Shown: one piece after another, positions 1 through 7,968 of the stretch
Position numbering within the stretch: the stretch's first letter is position 1
Layout: every line of letters starts with the position of its first letter
From: Peribacillus asahii
GTDB lineage: Bacteria > Bacillota > Bacilli > Bacillales > DSM-1321
Direction of reading: 5' to 3'
Assembly (NCBI RefSeq): GCF_003570725.1
Contig: NZ_QWVS01000016.1
Span: forward strand, 124,001-188,000
DNA length: 64,000 bases
Notes under the pieces: generated by a model
What the model was told of the DNA's origin: nothing
The model's database searches: none
Seen by the model: only the letters and a program-made list of their open reading frames with translations
Program-made: the position numbers and the translations under genes

Positions 1-549
1 TTATCACGCAGCATGGGGATGAATAACATTAATATGGATTTAATTATCGGTCTCCCTGGTGAAGAATTACCGGAGTTTGAAACAACGCTGGCTGAAACAG
101 AAAAATTGATGCCGGAATCCTTGACCGTTCATACACTTTCTTTTAAACGTGCTTCAGAAATGACGAAGAATAAACAAAAATATAAAGTCGCATCTCGTGA
201 TGAAGTAGAAAGAATGATGCATGCAGCAGAAAAGTGGACAGCTGATCATGGATATGTTCCTTATTATTTATATCGTCAGAAAAACATCCTCGGTAATTTA
301 GAAAATGTCGGCTACTCATTGCCAGGTCAGGAAAGCATTTATAACATTATGATTATGGAAGAGCAGCAAACGATTCTTGGCCTTGGCTGCGGTGCGGCGA
401 GCAAATTTATTGACCCAGTGACAGGGAAAATTACTCACTTTGCAAATCCGAAAGATCCAAAATCGTACAATGATCATTTCGAACATTATACACAAAAGAA
501 AATTGAAATGTTGGAAGAGTTATTGGATAATGAGAAATCCCAAGCTTAA
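1..549 (+). CDS. hemZ: HemZ, oxygen-independent coproporphyrinogen III dehydrogenase (3' part)
   Basis: The frame is open from base 1 and gives about 182 residues to the TAA at 547-549, so the N-terminal part lies outside the window. The visible part contains DLIIGLPGE, typical of the radical-SAM HemN/HemZ family, followed by the HemZ-type C-terminal domain. The CxxxCxxC iron-sulfur motif would lie upstream. HemZ is known as an anaerobic haem-biosynthesis enzyme of the cytoplasm. The stop codon falls partly in the loop of the gene's own terminator hairpin. The family assignment is by recall of conserved wording. Confidence 0.88.
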   Translation, partial: LSRSMGMNNINMDLIIGLPGEELPEFETTLAETEKLMPESLTVHTLSFKRASEMTKNKQKYKVASRDEVERMMHAAEKWTADHGYVPYYLYRQKNILGNLENVGYSLPGQESIYNIMIMEEQQTILGLGCGAASKFIDPVTGKITHFANPKDPKSYNDHFEHYTQKKIEMLEELLDNEKSQA

Positions 550-564
550 TGCTTGGGGTTTTTT
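538..564 (+). terminator. hemZ terminator
   Basis: A 7-bp stem CCCAAGC/GCTTGGG at 539-545 and 551-557 is followed by six T. The hemZ stop codon begins at the loop, so coding end and terminator overlap. Confidence 0.85.
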
Positions 565-904
565 GTGCTTTAAGAAGTTTGGTTTCTTTAAAGGATCAAA
601 GAGGAAATTCGAGGGCCTTCAGGTCATACCTTTAGGTACATCGATTTTCTCCATAAGAGAGATAAGTCGTGTTTTTGCTGATTTAAAATAAAGTTTGATA
701 AAAAGATCTATTTTGTAGAGTATTCTTTGTTCAACAATCGGAGGTTAATTTAATAAGAATAAATATGCGGTATAATGTTTGACCAAACGTGGTTATGGGC
801 AAAACAACTTCAAACAATTCCTCAGGCTAGATTAACCCATCCAAAAGATGCTTTGTTCCATCAACAACTCAAGAATGCTTTCCATTAATTCTAAGAAAAT
901 AAGA
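565..904. other. gene-poor spacer after hemZ with a degenerate repeat
   Basis: No convincing gene is seen. A degenerate copy of the repeat described for the cassette-like region lies at about 728-758. A 37-codon open frame follows at 775-888. The other open frame here (about 440-691) runs out of phase through hemZ and its terminator and is not credible. Confidence 0.5.
775..888 (+). pseudogene. 37-codon ORF, possible gene relic
   Basis: ATG at 775 opens a frame of 37 residues with ordinary protein composition (begins MFDQTWLWAKQ, ends QQLKNAFH) and stops at 886-888. There is no good ribosome site, and an in-frame stop lies at 760-762. It may be the tail of a decayed gene. I do not recognise the family. 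Confidence 0.25.
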
Positions 905-942
905 AAAACTGATAATCCCTGATTTCAGGAATTATCAGTTTT
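905..942 (-). terminator. terminator of the copC-like gene
   Basis: A long inverted repeat, AAAACTGATAAT-C-CCTGA / TCAGG-A-ATTATCAGTTTT, is followed on the minus strand by a T-rich run. It sits just downstream of the minus-strand gene ending at 976. Confidence 0.8.
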
Positions 943-975
943 CACTAAATATTTACTTGAAGTTTAGATTTACAA

Positions 976-1548
976 CTATTTTTTTCTGCGTAATCCGAAG
1001 AATGCACCAATAATTACCATGATCAGAACAATGATTATTGTAGGTATCAAATAAGATGGTAATTGACTTTCTTTTGTTTCTTCTGTTTCCTCAGAGGCTA
1101 GTTGTTCATCAGTTTGCTCATGTTCGTGTTCGTTAATAGCTTCCTCTTGCATTGATTGCTCTGTTTCATTTGAAGGTTCAGCTGGTGTTTCGGAGCCTGA
1201 AATATTTACAGTAAACGAAAACTCTCCTTCAATTGGGTGTCCATCAGCCCCGATAATGTTCCAATTTACAAGATATTCTCCATTTTCCAAAGGGTTTGCA
1301 AGGTTACCTGTCATTTTTCCTTTGTCTATGGAAATATTTTCAATAGGAATAGATTGACCTTGAGTATTACTTAACTCGAACTTACTACCTTGTTCTATTT
1401 TCCCCTCAAAATTTAATGTGATTTCACGAAGCTCTTCTGTAACAACTTGTCCATCCTTGGGAGAAGAACTACCTAAATGAGTATGTGCAAAAGCGTTTGT
1501 TGAAATAGCAAATATAAATATAAATGTTGCAAGAAGTATTTTCTTCAC
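976..1548 (-). CDS. CopC-domain copper-binding protein, membrane-anchored
   Basis: 190 residues. A signal peptide spans about 1-21 (cleavage after AFA), leaving a mature N-terminus HTHLG with His22 and His24. A CopC beta-sandwich domain follows at about 22-115 with GADGHPIEGEF (His104). An acidic, His-containing linker (EHEHE) comes next, and one membrane helix lies near 166-186, ending RRKK. In CopC proteins the N-terminal His and the later His bind Cu(II), which fits this sequence. It is expected on the outer face of the membrane. It is divergent from the CopD-like gene at 1826; in Bacillus YcnJ the two domains are fused in one protein. Confidence 0.85.
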   Translation of the reverse strand: MKKILLATFIFIFAISTNAFAHTHLGSSSPKDGQVVTEELREITLNFEGKIEQGSKFELSNTQGQSIPIENISIDKGKMTGNLANPLENGEYLVNWNIIGADGHPIEGEFSFTVNISGSETPAEPSNETEQSMQEEAINEHEHEQTDEQLASEETEETKESQLPSYLIPTIIIVLIMVIIGAFFGLRRKK

Positions 1549-1825
1549 TTTAATATCCTCCTAAAATAAATACTAATCATAAAAAATAAGTATAAAGAAT
1601 TTGTTGTTTCTAGGCACGAAATTAGTTTACTAAATAAATGTGAAAAAAATGTGAAATAAGAATGAACTATATGAAAAAATAAACTGCAGCTTTTTTGAAA
1701 TAATTGTTTCTTTGGAGTATTACTTTTTCCTTTGATACAATAAAGTCTGTTAATACTATTTGGAGGTATTTACTTATAAAAGTTGTTGTAAATTTCTTAT
1801 TAAATGTGAAAGGAAGAAATAAAAG
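1549..1825. promoter_or_regulatory. divergent copC/copD promoter region
   Basis: This AT-rich spacer lies between two divergent genes. A possible sigma-A promoter for the plus-strand gene is TTGGAG at about 1713 and TACAAT at about 1737 (spacing near 18). An unused GGAGG lies near 1761. I see no clear copper-repressor operator. Confidence 0.35.
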
Positions 1826-2917
1826 TTGCTTTTTGTAGAAACCATTAGTCAGGCTTTATTATATTTATGCTTTGCTCTTCTTTTAGGAAGTTTTCTCCTT
1901 TGTCTAGTATCAAATACTTATCGGCCAAATATTAGTGTACCAAAGAGTGCTTTAATGATAGCCACAGGTGGAATAGCTATCTTCTCGTTTTTTCCCGTTT
2001 TGCAATTGATTTTATATCTATCTCCTAGTATTGGATTTGCCCAAACATTGCATTCAGTTCTTTTAACGTTTGAAGTGGGAAAAGCGTGGCTTTTCACTTG
2101 CATTCTATCAATCATATTGTTTGTTTTTTTCATTTGGTTTGATTATTGGAAAAGAGCTTTATATGCTTACATTGGAATTGCCTTCACATTCATTTTGATT
2201 CTTGCATTAGGTTGGTCTAGTCACGCCAGTTCCTATGATCAGGTATGGGGCTTTTTCAGTCACTCAGCACATTTTACTGCTGTTAGTGTTTGGGTAGGAA
2301 TTCTTTTTGTGATTAGTTGGTTTTCAAAAGATTATTCAAATTGGTCAAATTTTTTAAAATGGTTTACACCCGTTGCGATTGTTTGCTTTGTGACTACCAT
2401 TATAACAGGACTTGTTCTTATGTCCTTTGTGGTCGAGTTTGAAGATTACCCTAATTCTTGGATGCTTCCTTATGGGCAAGCCTTATTGATAAAACACCTG
2501 TTGATTATTCCTTTACTGGCATATGCAATGATTAATAGTATTTTTATTAAGAAGAAATTAATAACTGATATAAACTTTAATCCAAGACCTTGGGCAAGAA
2601 TAGAAAGTATCATCATTCTTCTTATTTTTTCAGCAACAGCAGCATTAGGACAACAATCACCGCCACACGAAACTACTGTAACAAGTGAAGAGGTTTCTAA
2701 ATTATTTATGATGTTTTATCAAGGTCAGTTTCATCCGGAAATGACTATTCAACTTGAATTTACGCCACCTAGTATTTCTTTTACAATTTTAGGAGTTCTA
2801 TTCTTTGCGTTAATGATTATGTCATTTATCAGAAAAACGCCTGCAATAGTATCATTTTTGATGAGTGTTATATTAGTATTTTGTCTTTACTTATCATTAA
2901 TTCTCAGTATTAATTGA
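1826..2917 (+). CDS. CopD-family copper resistance/transport membrane protein
   Basis: 363 residues, strongly hydrophobic with about eight to nine membrane segments. Residues typical of CopD include HASSYDQVWGFFSHSAHFTAVSVWVGILF in the middle (here 29 residues, so key parts are HAS, SHSAHF and WVG). The start is TTG at 1826, preceded by AGGAAG at 1811-1816. CopD proteins work with CopC to carry copper across the membrane, and the divergent CopC neighbour supports this. Whether it imports or protects is not decided by sequence. Confidence 0.8.
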   Translation: MLFVETISQALLYLCFALLLGSFLLCLVSNTYRPNISVPKSALMIATGGIAIFSFFPVLQLILYLSPSIGFAQTLHSVLLTFEVGKAWLFTCILSIILFVFFIWFDYWKRALYAYIGIAFTFILILALGWSSHASSYDQVWGFFSHSAHFTAVSVWVGILFVISWFSKDYSNWSNFLKWFTPVAIVCFVTTIITGLVLMSFVVEFEDYPNSWMLPYGQALLIKHLLIIPLLAYAMINSIFIKKKLITDINFNPRPWARIESIIILLIFSATAALGQQSPPHETTVTSEEVSKLFMMFYQGQFHPEMTIQLEFTPPSISFTILGVLFFALMIMSFIRKTPAIVSFLMSVILVFCLYLSLILSIN

Positions 2918-2959
2918 ATCTAAATTCCTTTAATATGATAGCATTCTTTTGTTTCTAAG

Positions 2960-3142
2960 CATTATTATTAAATATTACTTAGTACCTTACGATTCTGAAG
3001 GTAGCCAATTAAGCGAATTCTATTCCAATAAATTGATCATTAATTCAAGTAAAAGATCAACTTTCTTCTTCAAGGAGTGCTTTACTTCAAACAACGGAGT
3101 AAGGCATTTTTTATTAGTAACGGGAGAATAGTCAAAGAATTA
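2960..3142 (+). repeat. degenerate cassette-type repeat copies
   Basis: Two imperfect copies of the repeat seen throughout 2900-10100: CAAACAACGGAGTAAGGC near 3086-3103 and TAGTAACGGGAGAATAGTC near 3115-3134. A 60-codon frame running through them (2949-3131) is better explained as repeat sequence. Confidence 0.45.
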
Positions 3143-3193
3143 TGCTAAAGTGTAGAAATAAGATACTAAAATAAATAACTTGGAGTTAGTGTA

Positions 3194-3535
3194 ATGAGAA
3201 TGCCTATCTTACTATTGATTAATTTACTTCTGGTGATGGTTACTGTTTTATTTTATCAAACGTTGTTTCAATTAATTATCCCATTTCTATTACTAATAAT
3301 TAATTACCAAATGGCTTTAAGAAAAGATAAATCCTATTTCATCTCTAATTTTTTTCTTGTTCTGATTGGTAGCGTTATAGGAGAGGTTCTTAATGGAGGT
3401 CTTCGAAGCCCTGATTATGAAACCTATGCTATTGCTATGTTCGTTTTAAAATTCGACATAATTGTAAGCGTAATTGGAAGTTTATTATGTTCTACTATTT
3501 TAATAGTAAAATATCGCAAAAAACACACGTTTTAG
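3194..3535 (+). CDS. small integral membrane protein, unknown function
   Basis: 113 residues with about four hydrophobic segments (near 4-24, 25-40, 50-70 and 85-107) and a basic tail KYRKKHTF. ATG at 3194 has GGAG at 3182-3185. No family is recognised. It is a single-gene unit bounded by cassette-type repeats on both sides and by a terminator at 3566. It is AT-rich like its neighbours. Confidence 0.6.
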   Translation: MRMPILLLINLLLVMVTVLFYQTLFQLIIPFLLLIINYQMALRKDKSYFISNFFLVLIGSVIGEVLNGGLRSPDYETYAIAMFVLKFDIIVSVIGSLLCSTILIVKYRKKHTF

Positions 3536-3565
3536 TCCACTAACGGGGGCTTATGTTTAAGATCT
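3536..3565 (+). repeat. cassette-type repeat, copy with ACTAACGGGGGC
   Basis: Contains ACTAACGGGGGCTTATGTTT, one of the better copies of the repeat, directly after a stop codon and before a small hairpin. Confidence 0.6.
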
Positions 3566-3590
3566 AGCTGCTATCGAAGGCAGCTTTTCT
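3566..3590 (+). terminator. terminator within repeat element
   Basis: Stem AGCTGC/GCAGCT at 3566-3571 and 3580-3585 is followed by TTTT, inside the repeat-bearing spacer. Confidence 0.6.
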
Positions 3591-3646
3591 TCGTGTGCTG
3601 AACGAGCAGGATAGTGCAAGAAGATAATGTAAAAGGATGGGAGAAA

Positions 3647-4135
3647 ATGAAAAAGAAAATTTGGATGTCAGTTTTATTTTTAGCAATAATAATTGGAGGT
3701 GTTTATTTATTTATAAAATTCAATTCACCATTGGAAATTGGTACACTTGCATCAAGTGAAGATAATAAATCCGTTGTTGTTGGTGTCGGTAATAAAGGTT
3801 TTCGTGAAATAAAAATATTAGATGTCACGGTGAATAATGGTGAAAAACCTATGAAAACAAGGTTACAAGTTAGTAATGCATTACAAGGTTTTATTATAAC
3901 GAATGATGATACCGATGAAAAAGCAAAAAAATTTGGCTTTACAGATATGGGCAAGGTAGCGATAAAAATAGGAAGTTCGCCATCTTCTAACTTTGAAAAA
4001 TTAGATAATGGGACGGCTACAAAAAATGATGAAATTTATGGGATTAGTGTTTTTCACAACGAAGAGGTAAATAAGGTTCATATAAAATATAATTATCTCG
4101 GCATTCCTTTTAATGAAACTGTGATAATTAACTAA
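3647..4135 (+). CDS. hypothetical membrane-anchored protein
   Basis: 162 residues from ATG 3647, chosen because AAAGGA at 3632-3637 has 9-nt spacing; an upstream GTG at 3614 lacks a site. A basic start (MKKKIW) and one membrane helix at about 5-24 are followed by a soluble domain of about 135 residues, probably outside the cell. No family is recognised. The region after the anchor looks like a small beta-rich domain, which is inference from composition only. It is a single-gene unit between repeat copies. Confidence 0.6.
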   Translation: MKKKIWMSVLFLAIIIGGVYLFIKFNSPLEIGTLASSEDNKSVVVGVGNKGFREIKILDVTVNNGEKPMKTRLQVSNALQGFIITNDDTDEKAKKFGFTDMGKVAIKIGSSPSSNFEKLDNGTATKNDEIYGISVFHNEEVNKVHIKYNYLGIPFNETVIIN

Positions 4136-4215
4136 CGGAGTGCTTTAACACAACAAGGAAATCGTCTATATGGCGGTCCTTTTTGACTGAAGGGCAGAAT
4201 ACTTTAATAGGAAGT
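4131..4215 (+). repeat. cassette-type repeat element (two half copies)
   Basis: AACTAACGGAGTGCTTTAAC starts at the stop codon and runs on to ACAACAAGGAA. After a short stem (AAGGA/TCCTT) and TTTTT comes a second, weaker half GAAGGGCAGAATACTTTAAT. The order repeat - hairpin - T run - repeat matches other spacers of this region. Confidence 0.5.
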
Positions 4216-4340
4216 TCACAAAGAAGTCTAATATTTAATGTAAAGTATAATTATTAAGAGGTTAGTTTAAGAAGAAACAAAATTCATTAAGGTTTTGTTT
4301 TACAATTTTATGGAAGCTAAATAATTAAAGGATGTATAAC

Positions 4341-5183
4341 ATGAATAATTTGAAAGGTATCGTATCCTATTTTCTTATGTTTCCTGCTATCTTTATAGGG
4401 ACTCTTACAATGGTGTCATATGGTGTGCCTTCGAGTATTTGGATTCAAAACATAATAATTTGGATATTAGGAACCGTTTTGGGTTCTGTTTTTATAATTA
4501 GGAACAGGGAAAAGCATTTAATTAATGGTAATAGTAGTCATACCATTATTATTGTAGTTTTATTAGTTTTGCCTTTTTTCTTTAATGATTTAGATGGTAT
4601 TCATCGATGGTTAATCTTTGGACCAATTAATATATACATAGCCAGTGTTATTTTACCTTTATTAATTATTCATTTATGGAAATTAGCATTAAACAATCGT
4701 GAACATTATGTATTCGGATTAACATTAATTACATTAGTAATATTGCTGTTTCATCCAGATGCAGGTCAATTAACCGCATTTGCATGTGCCACTGCAATCA
4801 TTTTCTGGAAAAAGATTAGTAATAGGATTATAAAGTTACTATATATCACACTTACAGTAGCCGTTGTTACCGTATCATGGGTTTTTCTCGATGATTTAGA
4901 ACCAGTTCCTTATGTAGAAGATATAATCTTTTTAGTCGCAGACTTGGGGAATGTTTGGTTCATTATGGGCATTTTATCTCTTGTATTATTATTAAGTCCA
5001 TACTTTTTTTACGGTAAAAAAAGTATTGTTTCTTTATCATTAGGAGTTTACTTCCTAATCACGATGATTGTAACGTTAATTGGTAATTTCCCAATGCCAA
5101 TCATGGGATATGGGATATCACCTGTTATCGGTTACTTAATTTCTATTACTTGGTTTAATAAAAATAAAGAAAGTTTTGGTTAG
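4341..5183 (+). CDS. SEDS (FtsW/RodA)-like integral membrane protein, divergent and short
   Basis: 280 residues from ATG 4341 (AAAGGA at 4327-4332); ATG 4332 is possible but sits on the ribosome site. About eight to nine membrane helices are present. Three stretches occur in the order found in SEDS proteins. GIHRWLIFGPINI resembles the family's G-RRW-LGP. FHPDAGQLTAF resembles QPD-GT. MPIMGYGISPVIGYL resembles LPF-SYGGSS. A segment VEDIIFLVADLGNVW resembles the family's DFIF..EE.G. FtsW/RodA are near 390 residues, so this protein is short and likely not a core enzyme. The relation is my inference from motifs; a search is needed. Confidence 0.5.
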   Translation: MNNLKGIVSYFLMFPAIFIGTLTMVSYGVPSSIWIQNIIIWILGTVLGSVFIIRNREKHLINGNSSHTIIIVVLLVLPFFFNDLDGIHRWLIFGPINIYIASVILPLLIIHLWKLALNNREHYVFGLTLITLVILLFHPDAGQLTAFACATAIIFWKKISNRIIKLLYITLTVAVVTVSWVFLDDLEPVPYVEDIIFLVADLGNVWFIMGILSLVLLLSPYFFYGKKSIVSLSLGVYFLITMIVTLIGNFPMPIMGYGISPVIGYLISITWFNKNKESFG

Positions 5184-5189
5184 AGCGTT

Positions 5190-5272
5190 ATTCAATTAAG
5201 GGGCGCATTACTGGAACAAGGTAATGCTTTTTTCTTATTCAAGTAACGGGAGTTTAGTTTAACAAGAACAAC
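5190..5272 (+). repeat. best-preserved cassette-type repeat element with built-in terminator
   Basis: The first half, TTCAATTAAGGGGCGCATTA, passes into the hairpin GCATTAC/GTAATGC and a T run. The second half is TTCAAGTAACGGGAGTTTAG followed by TTTAACAAGAAC. Both halves start with TTCAA.TAA.GGG and run to AACAAG. Confidence 0.65.
5203..5233 (+). terminator. terminator inside repeat element
   Basis: Stem GCATTAC (5205-5211) with GTAATGC (5221-5227), a 9-nt loop and six T. Confidence 0.8.
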
Positions 5273-5510
5273 TGATAAAATAACAACAAATCAAATTTAA
5301 AAAGATGTTGTTATATTTGGCACAATTGAGAATGTATAAAATTTCTTTGTGTCCAATATTTGCTTTAATGTTTACTGGTGAAATAATGTTTTTTCATTTT
5401 GTTCTATGGGATTAAAAGACATTTTCTCAAATTTAAGCGAATTAGAATTTCAAACGAGCCTTACATGAATACAGGTATTAAAAATAAAAGGAACATAGGG
5501 GGGATGAGAT
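5273..5510. other. spacer before VOC gene
   Basis: AT-rich with no gene seen. It ends in GGGGGGATGAG, the ribosome site of the next gene. No clear operator or promoter was identified. Confidence 0.4.
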
Positions 5511-5948
5511 ATGAAGATCAATAGAATAGATCATGTGAGTATAAACGTAAATGATCTTTCAGCGGCTAAAGCGTTTTTTCTTGATTTAGGACTTGAAGTG
5601 CAAGCGGAATGGGAATTGGATGGAGAACAGTTGGACAGAATAGTTGGACTTAATGATGTTAAAACGGCATGTGTAGGATTGGGGATGCCAGATGGTCAGG
5701 CATGGATAGAGTTAGTCAAATTTTATTCGCCCTTAGATGAAAAAGATCTTCAGCAACCTTTTGCAAATACGCTGGGTATCCGACATATTTGCTTTGCTGT
5801 TGAAGATATTGAAGCTATTGTTGCAAAATTGAAAAAGAAAGGCACGGAAATCTTTAGTGAGATACAGCAATATGGAGAAAGTTATAAGTTATGCTACGTT
5901 CGTGGTCCAGAGGGAATTATTTTAGAGTTGGCGGAGAAAATCAGATAA
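5511..5948 (+). CDS. VOC-family (glyoxalase/bleomycin-resistance fold) protein
   Basis: 145 residues, a single pair of beta-alpha-beta-beta-beta modules. Metal-ligand positions of the family are visible: His8 (IDHVSINV), Glu67 (WIELVKF), His92 (IRHICF) and Glu139 (IILELAE). The family covers glyoxalases, extradiol dioxygenases and fosfomycin or bleomycin resistance proteins, and the substrate cannot be told. It begins at ATG 5511 after GGGGGGATGAG. It is another single-gene unit of the accessory array, with no operon partner. Confidence 0.8.
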   Translation: MKINRIDHVSINVNDLSAAKAFFLDLGLEVQAEWELDGEQLDRIVGLNDVKTACVGLGMPDGQAWIELVKFYSPLDEKDLQQPFANTLGIRHICFAVEDIEAIVAKLKKKGTEIFSEIQQYGESYKLCYVRGPEGIILELAEKIR

Positions 5949-5987
5949 ATATTGAATGGAACTTTAAATGACTTAAATCTCCGACGT

Positions 5988-6024
5988 TAAAGATTTCTTC
6001 TTAAACAATCGGATGCTTTAGCGA
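5988..6024 (+). repeat. degenerate cassette-type repeat copy
   Basis: TTCTTAAACAATCGGATGCT followed by TTAGCGAAAGAAA, a weak copy of the repeat, after the VOC gene. Confidence 0.45.
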
Positions 6025-6074
6025 AAGAAAAAATAATGGATCTTATGATTAAGATCATATTTAGTTATTTCAGA

Positions 6075-6114
6075 AAAGAGCGTATTTCCAGAATGAAAAA
6101 TGCGCTCTTTCTCT
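6075..6114 (+). terminator. VOC gene terminator
   Basis: AAAGAGCGTATTT pairs with AAATGCGCTCTTT (one G-T pair) and a T-rich run follows. Confidence 0.75.
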
Positions 6115-6276
6115 ATGTAAAGGGCCAGATAGTTTTAGGGTTAATTGTCCGTATATAAACAGATTAGGGGTATTCACAGATAATATCCCAAGCTATAATT
6201 TGTTATTTAAGAAACCTGAGATTCAATTGTAAAGTAGGATAAAAGCTTAGATTGTAAATAGGAATTGAGGATTGAT

Positions 6277-6816
6277 ATGGAAAAATCAAAAAATAATCAA
6301 AATAAAATAACGGCTGGCTTGTTGGGCGTATATTCATTTGTATTAACGTGGATTATACTCTTTAAAATGCAATTTTCATTTCAAGACTTGCGTCATTTCA
6401 CGGATTTTAGGGGAATCAACTTAATCCCTTTTGCTGGTTCAGTTATTAAAAACAATCAAATAGATATTGGTGAAATAATCTATAACGTACTTGCATTTAT
6501 CCCATTTGGAATTTATATCAGTATGCTAAAACCAAGTTGGTCTTTCTTGAAAAAGATTGTACCAATAGCGGGAGTTAGTTTGTTATTTGAAGTATTGCAA
6601 TTTATCTTTGCTATAGGAGGCAGCGATATAACTGATCTTATGGGAAATACATTAGGTGGAATTATTGGGGTTGGAGTTTATGTTGTATTTTGTAAGCTGT
6701 TTAGTACAAAAGCAAATAAAATCTTTAATGTTTTAGCTTCAATCGGAACAATATGCATTTTTGCATTAGTGTTGTTATTAATTATTGGTGTTATTAGGTA
6801 CGGGAATTATAGCTAA
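6277..6816 (+). CDS. VanZ-family membrane protein
   Basis: 179 residues from ATG 6277 (GAGG at 6267-6270); the TTG at 6265 is less likely. Typical VanZ wording is seen in order: NLIPFAG, an NVLAFIPFGIYI helix, then SLLFEVLQF and SDITDLMGNTLGGIIG. Five or so membrane helices are present, the last at about 145-172. VanZ itself gives low-level teicoplanin resistance in enterococci; the role of most chromosomal homologues is unknown and I assign none. Single-gene unit, AT-rich. Confidence 0.85.
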   Translation: MEKSKNNQNKITAGLLGVYSFVLTWIILFKMQFSFQDLRHFTDFRGINLIPFAGSVIKNNQIDIGEIIYNVLAFIPFGIYISMLKPSWSFLKKIVPIAGVSLLFEVLQFIFAIGGSDITDLMGNTLGGIIGVGVYVVFCKLFSTKANKIFNVLASIGTICIFALVLLLIIGVIRYGNYS

Positions 6817-6988
6817 TAGATGAATTGAAACATCGGACATTATTAACGGAACGTGGAGCGACACTGATTGTAAATTGAAAGAAGGAAAGTTATGTATAAT
6901 TAATGATGTAAGTTTATGCTTTTTATGCAATAATTATTTTGTAGAAATGTAAAGTTACAATTCATACATAGTGAAGGTGGGAATCATA
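6817..6988 (+). repeat. spacer with degenerate repeat copy
   Basis: ATTAACGGAACGTGGAGCGA near 6840-6860 is a weak copy of the repeat. No gene is seen. Confidence 0.35.
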
Positions 6989-7429
6989 ATGGCAACGGGA
7001 ACGCACACTGTAGTAGTTCCAGTAGATGTACAAGCAGTTTGGGATTATGTCAGTGATCTCGAAAAATGGGCAACGACAGTACCAGCCTATAAAGAACATA
7101 AAATCATAAATGACAAGCAATCTATTTGGACATTTGAAGGCAGTGTCAAAGGTATTAAAAAAACAATACAAGCACAGGTAGATGTTACTGAATGGAATGA
7201 ACCGTCAAATATTAAGTTTGAACTAAAAGGTTTATCAGATAATTTTACAGGAAGCGGTCACTTTACTGCAGAAGATGTTAATGGTGAAACTATAATGACT
7301 TGTACGGTAGAAGTCCGTGCAGGCGGATTATCTGGAGCCGTATTAACACCGATCATTAAATGGGCTGTTCCGAAAGTAGCCTCTCGTTTAACAGAATCTA
7401 TCGCACGTAAAATTGCAGTATTCTCATAG
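6989..7429 (+). CDS. SRPBCC-fold protein, CoxG/polyketide-cyclase-like
   Basis: 146 residues. ATG 6989 was chosen over GTG 6971 because AAGGTGGG at 6974-6981 then serves as ribosome site. The sequence starts with a beta strand and the helix VQAVWDYVSDLEKWATTVP, a common opening of SRPBCC (START-like) proteins. It continues through KGLSDNFTGSGHFTAE and ends in a long C-terminal helix. These proteins enclose hydrophobic ligands; CoxG is one membrane-associated branch. No ligand can be inferred. Single-gene unit of the array. Confidence 0.75.
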   Translation: MATGTHTVVVPVDVQAVWDYVSDLEKWATTVPAYKEHKIINDKQSIWTFEGSVKGIKKTIQAQVDVTEWNEPSNIKFELKGLSDNFTGSGHFTAEDVNGETIMTCTVEVRAGGLSGAVLTPIIKWAVPKVASRLTESIARKIAVFS

Positions 7430-7553
7430 TTTTCAAAGATTGAAAGTCGATTCATTTTGGGGATATGTTATCTGAAGTATAGATGGTAACATTCTGAAGT
7501 GACCAATGTAATAATATAGAGTTGTACTAGAAATTTTATAATGAGCGGAAAGG

Positions 7554-7589
7554 GCGCTATCCTTGGAACAAGGATAAGCGCTCATTTTT
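7554..7589 (+). terminator. terminator with repeat sequence
   Basis: GCGCTATCCTT pairs with AAGGAT-A-AGCGC (one bulge) and is followed by ATTTTT. The loop GGAACA is the same as in the element at 5190, so this is another repeat-borne terminator. Confidence 0.75.
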
Positions 7590-7690
7590 CATTTAAGGGC
7601 CCTGTAATGGAATAACACTTCAAGTATACAGAGAAGATTGTGAATAAATGTAATTAAGCTAATGGGAGGTCCGTTGAAGAAGGATTTTGA
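7590..7690 (+). repeat. cassette-type repeat copies
   Basis: CATTTAAGGGCCCTGTAATG at 7590-7609 and AAGCTAATGGGAGGTCCGTT near 7656-7676 followed by GAAGAAGGA are degenerate copies. The following 100 bases hold only a 27-codon open frame (ATG at 7694) without support. Confidence 0.45.
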
Positions 7691-7798
7691 TAAATGGGAG
7701 AGAGTTTATTAATTCGAGTACACTGGCTATATAGAAAAGATATAACCGTGATTACTGTCATATCATCTAAAAAATAATAGAATGTATTACTGAAAAAA

Positions 7799-7832
7799 GG
7801 GTAACGTTACCCCGTGTAATGTTACCTTTTTT
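7799..7832 (+). terminator. Rho-independent terminator
   Basis: GGTAACGTTA pairs with TAATGTTACC (one G-T pair), with six T after it. It ends the spacer unit before the nucleoside transporter gene. Confidence 0.85.
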
Positions 7833-7968
7833 CAACTTTATTAAAGTACTTTGGCTTTTAATTGCTGGTTTATTGATATAATTTCGTTTCTAGGTACATA
7901 AAAGATGTAAAAAAACAAACATTAAATTAAGTTGCTTGGAGATGGTAGAGATAAGGAGATGTCAATCA

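Noticed and set aside
2949-3131. 60-codon open frame after copD
   Set aside because: It runs through two copies of the dispersed repeat, has no ribosome site and no protein-like pattern.
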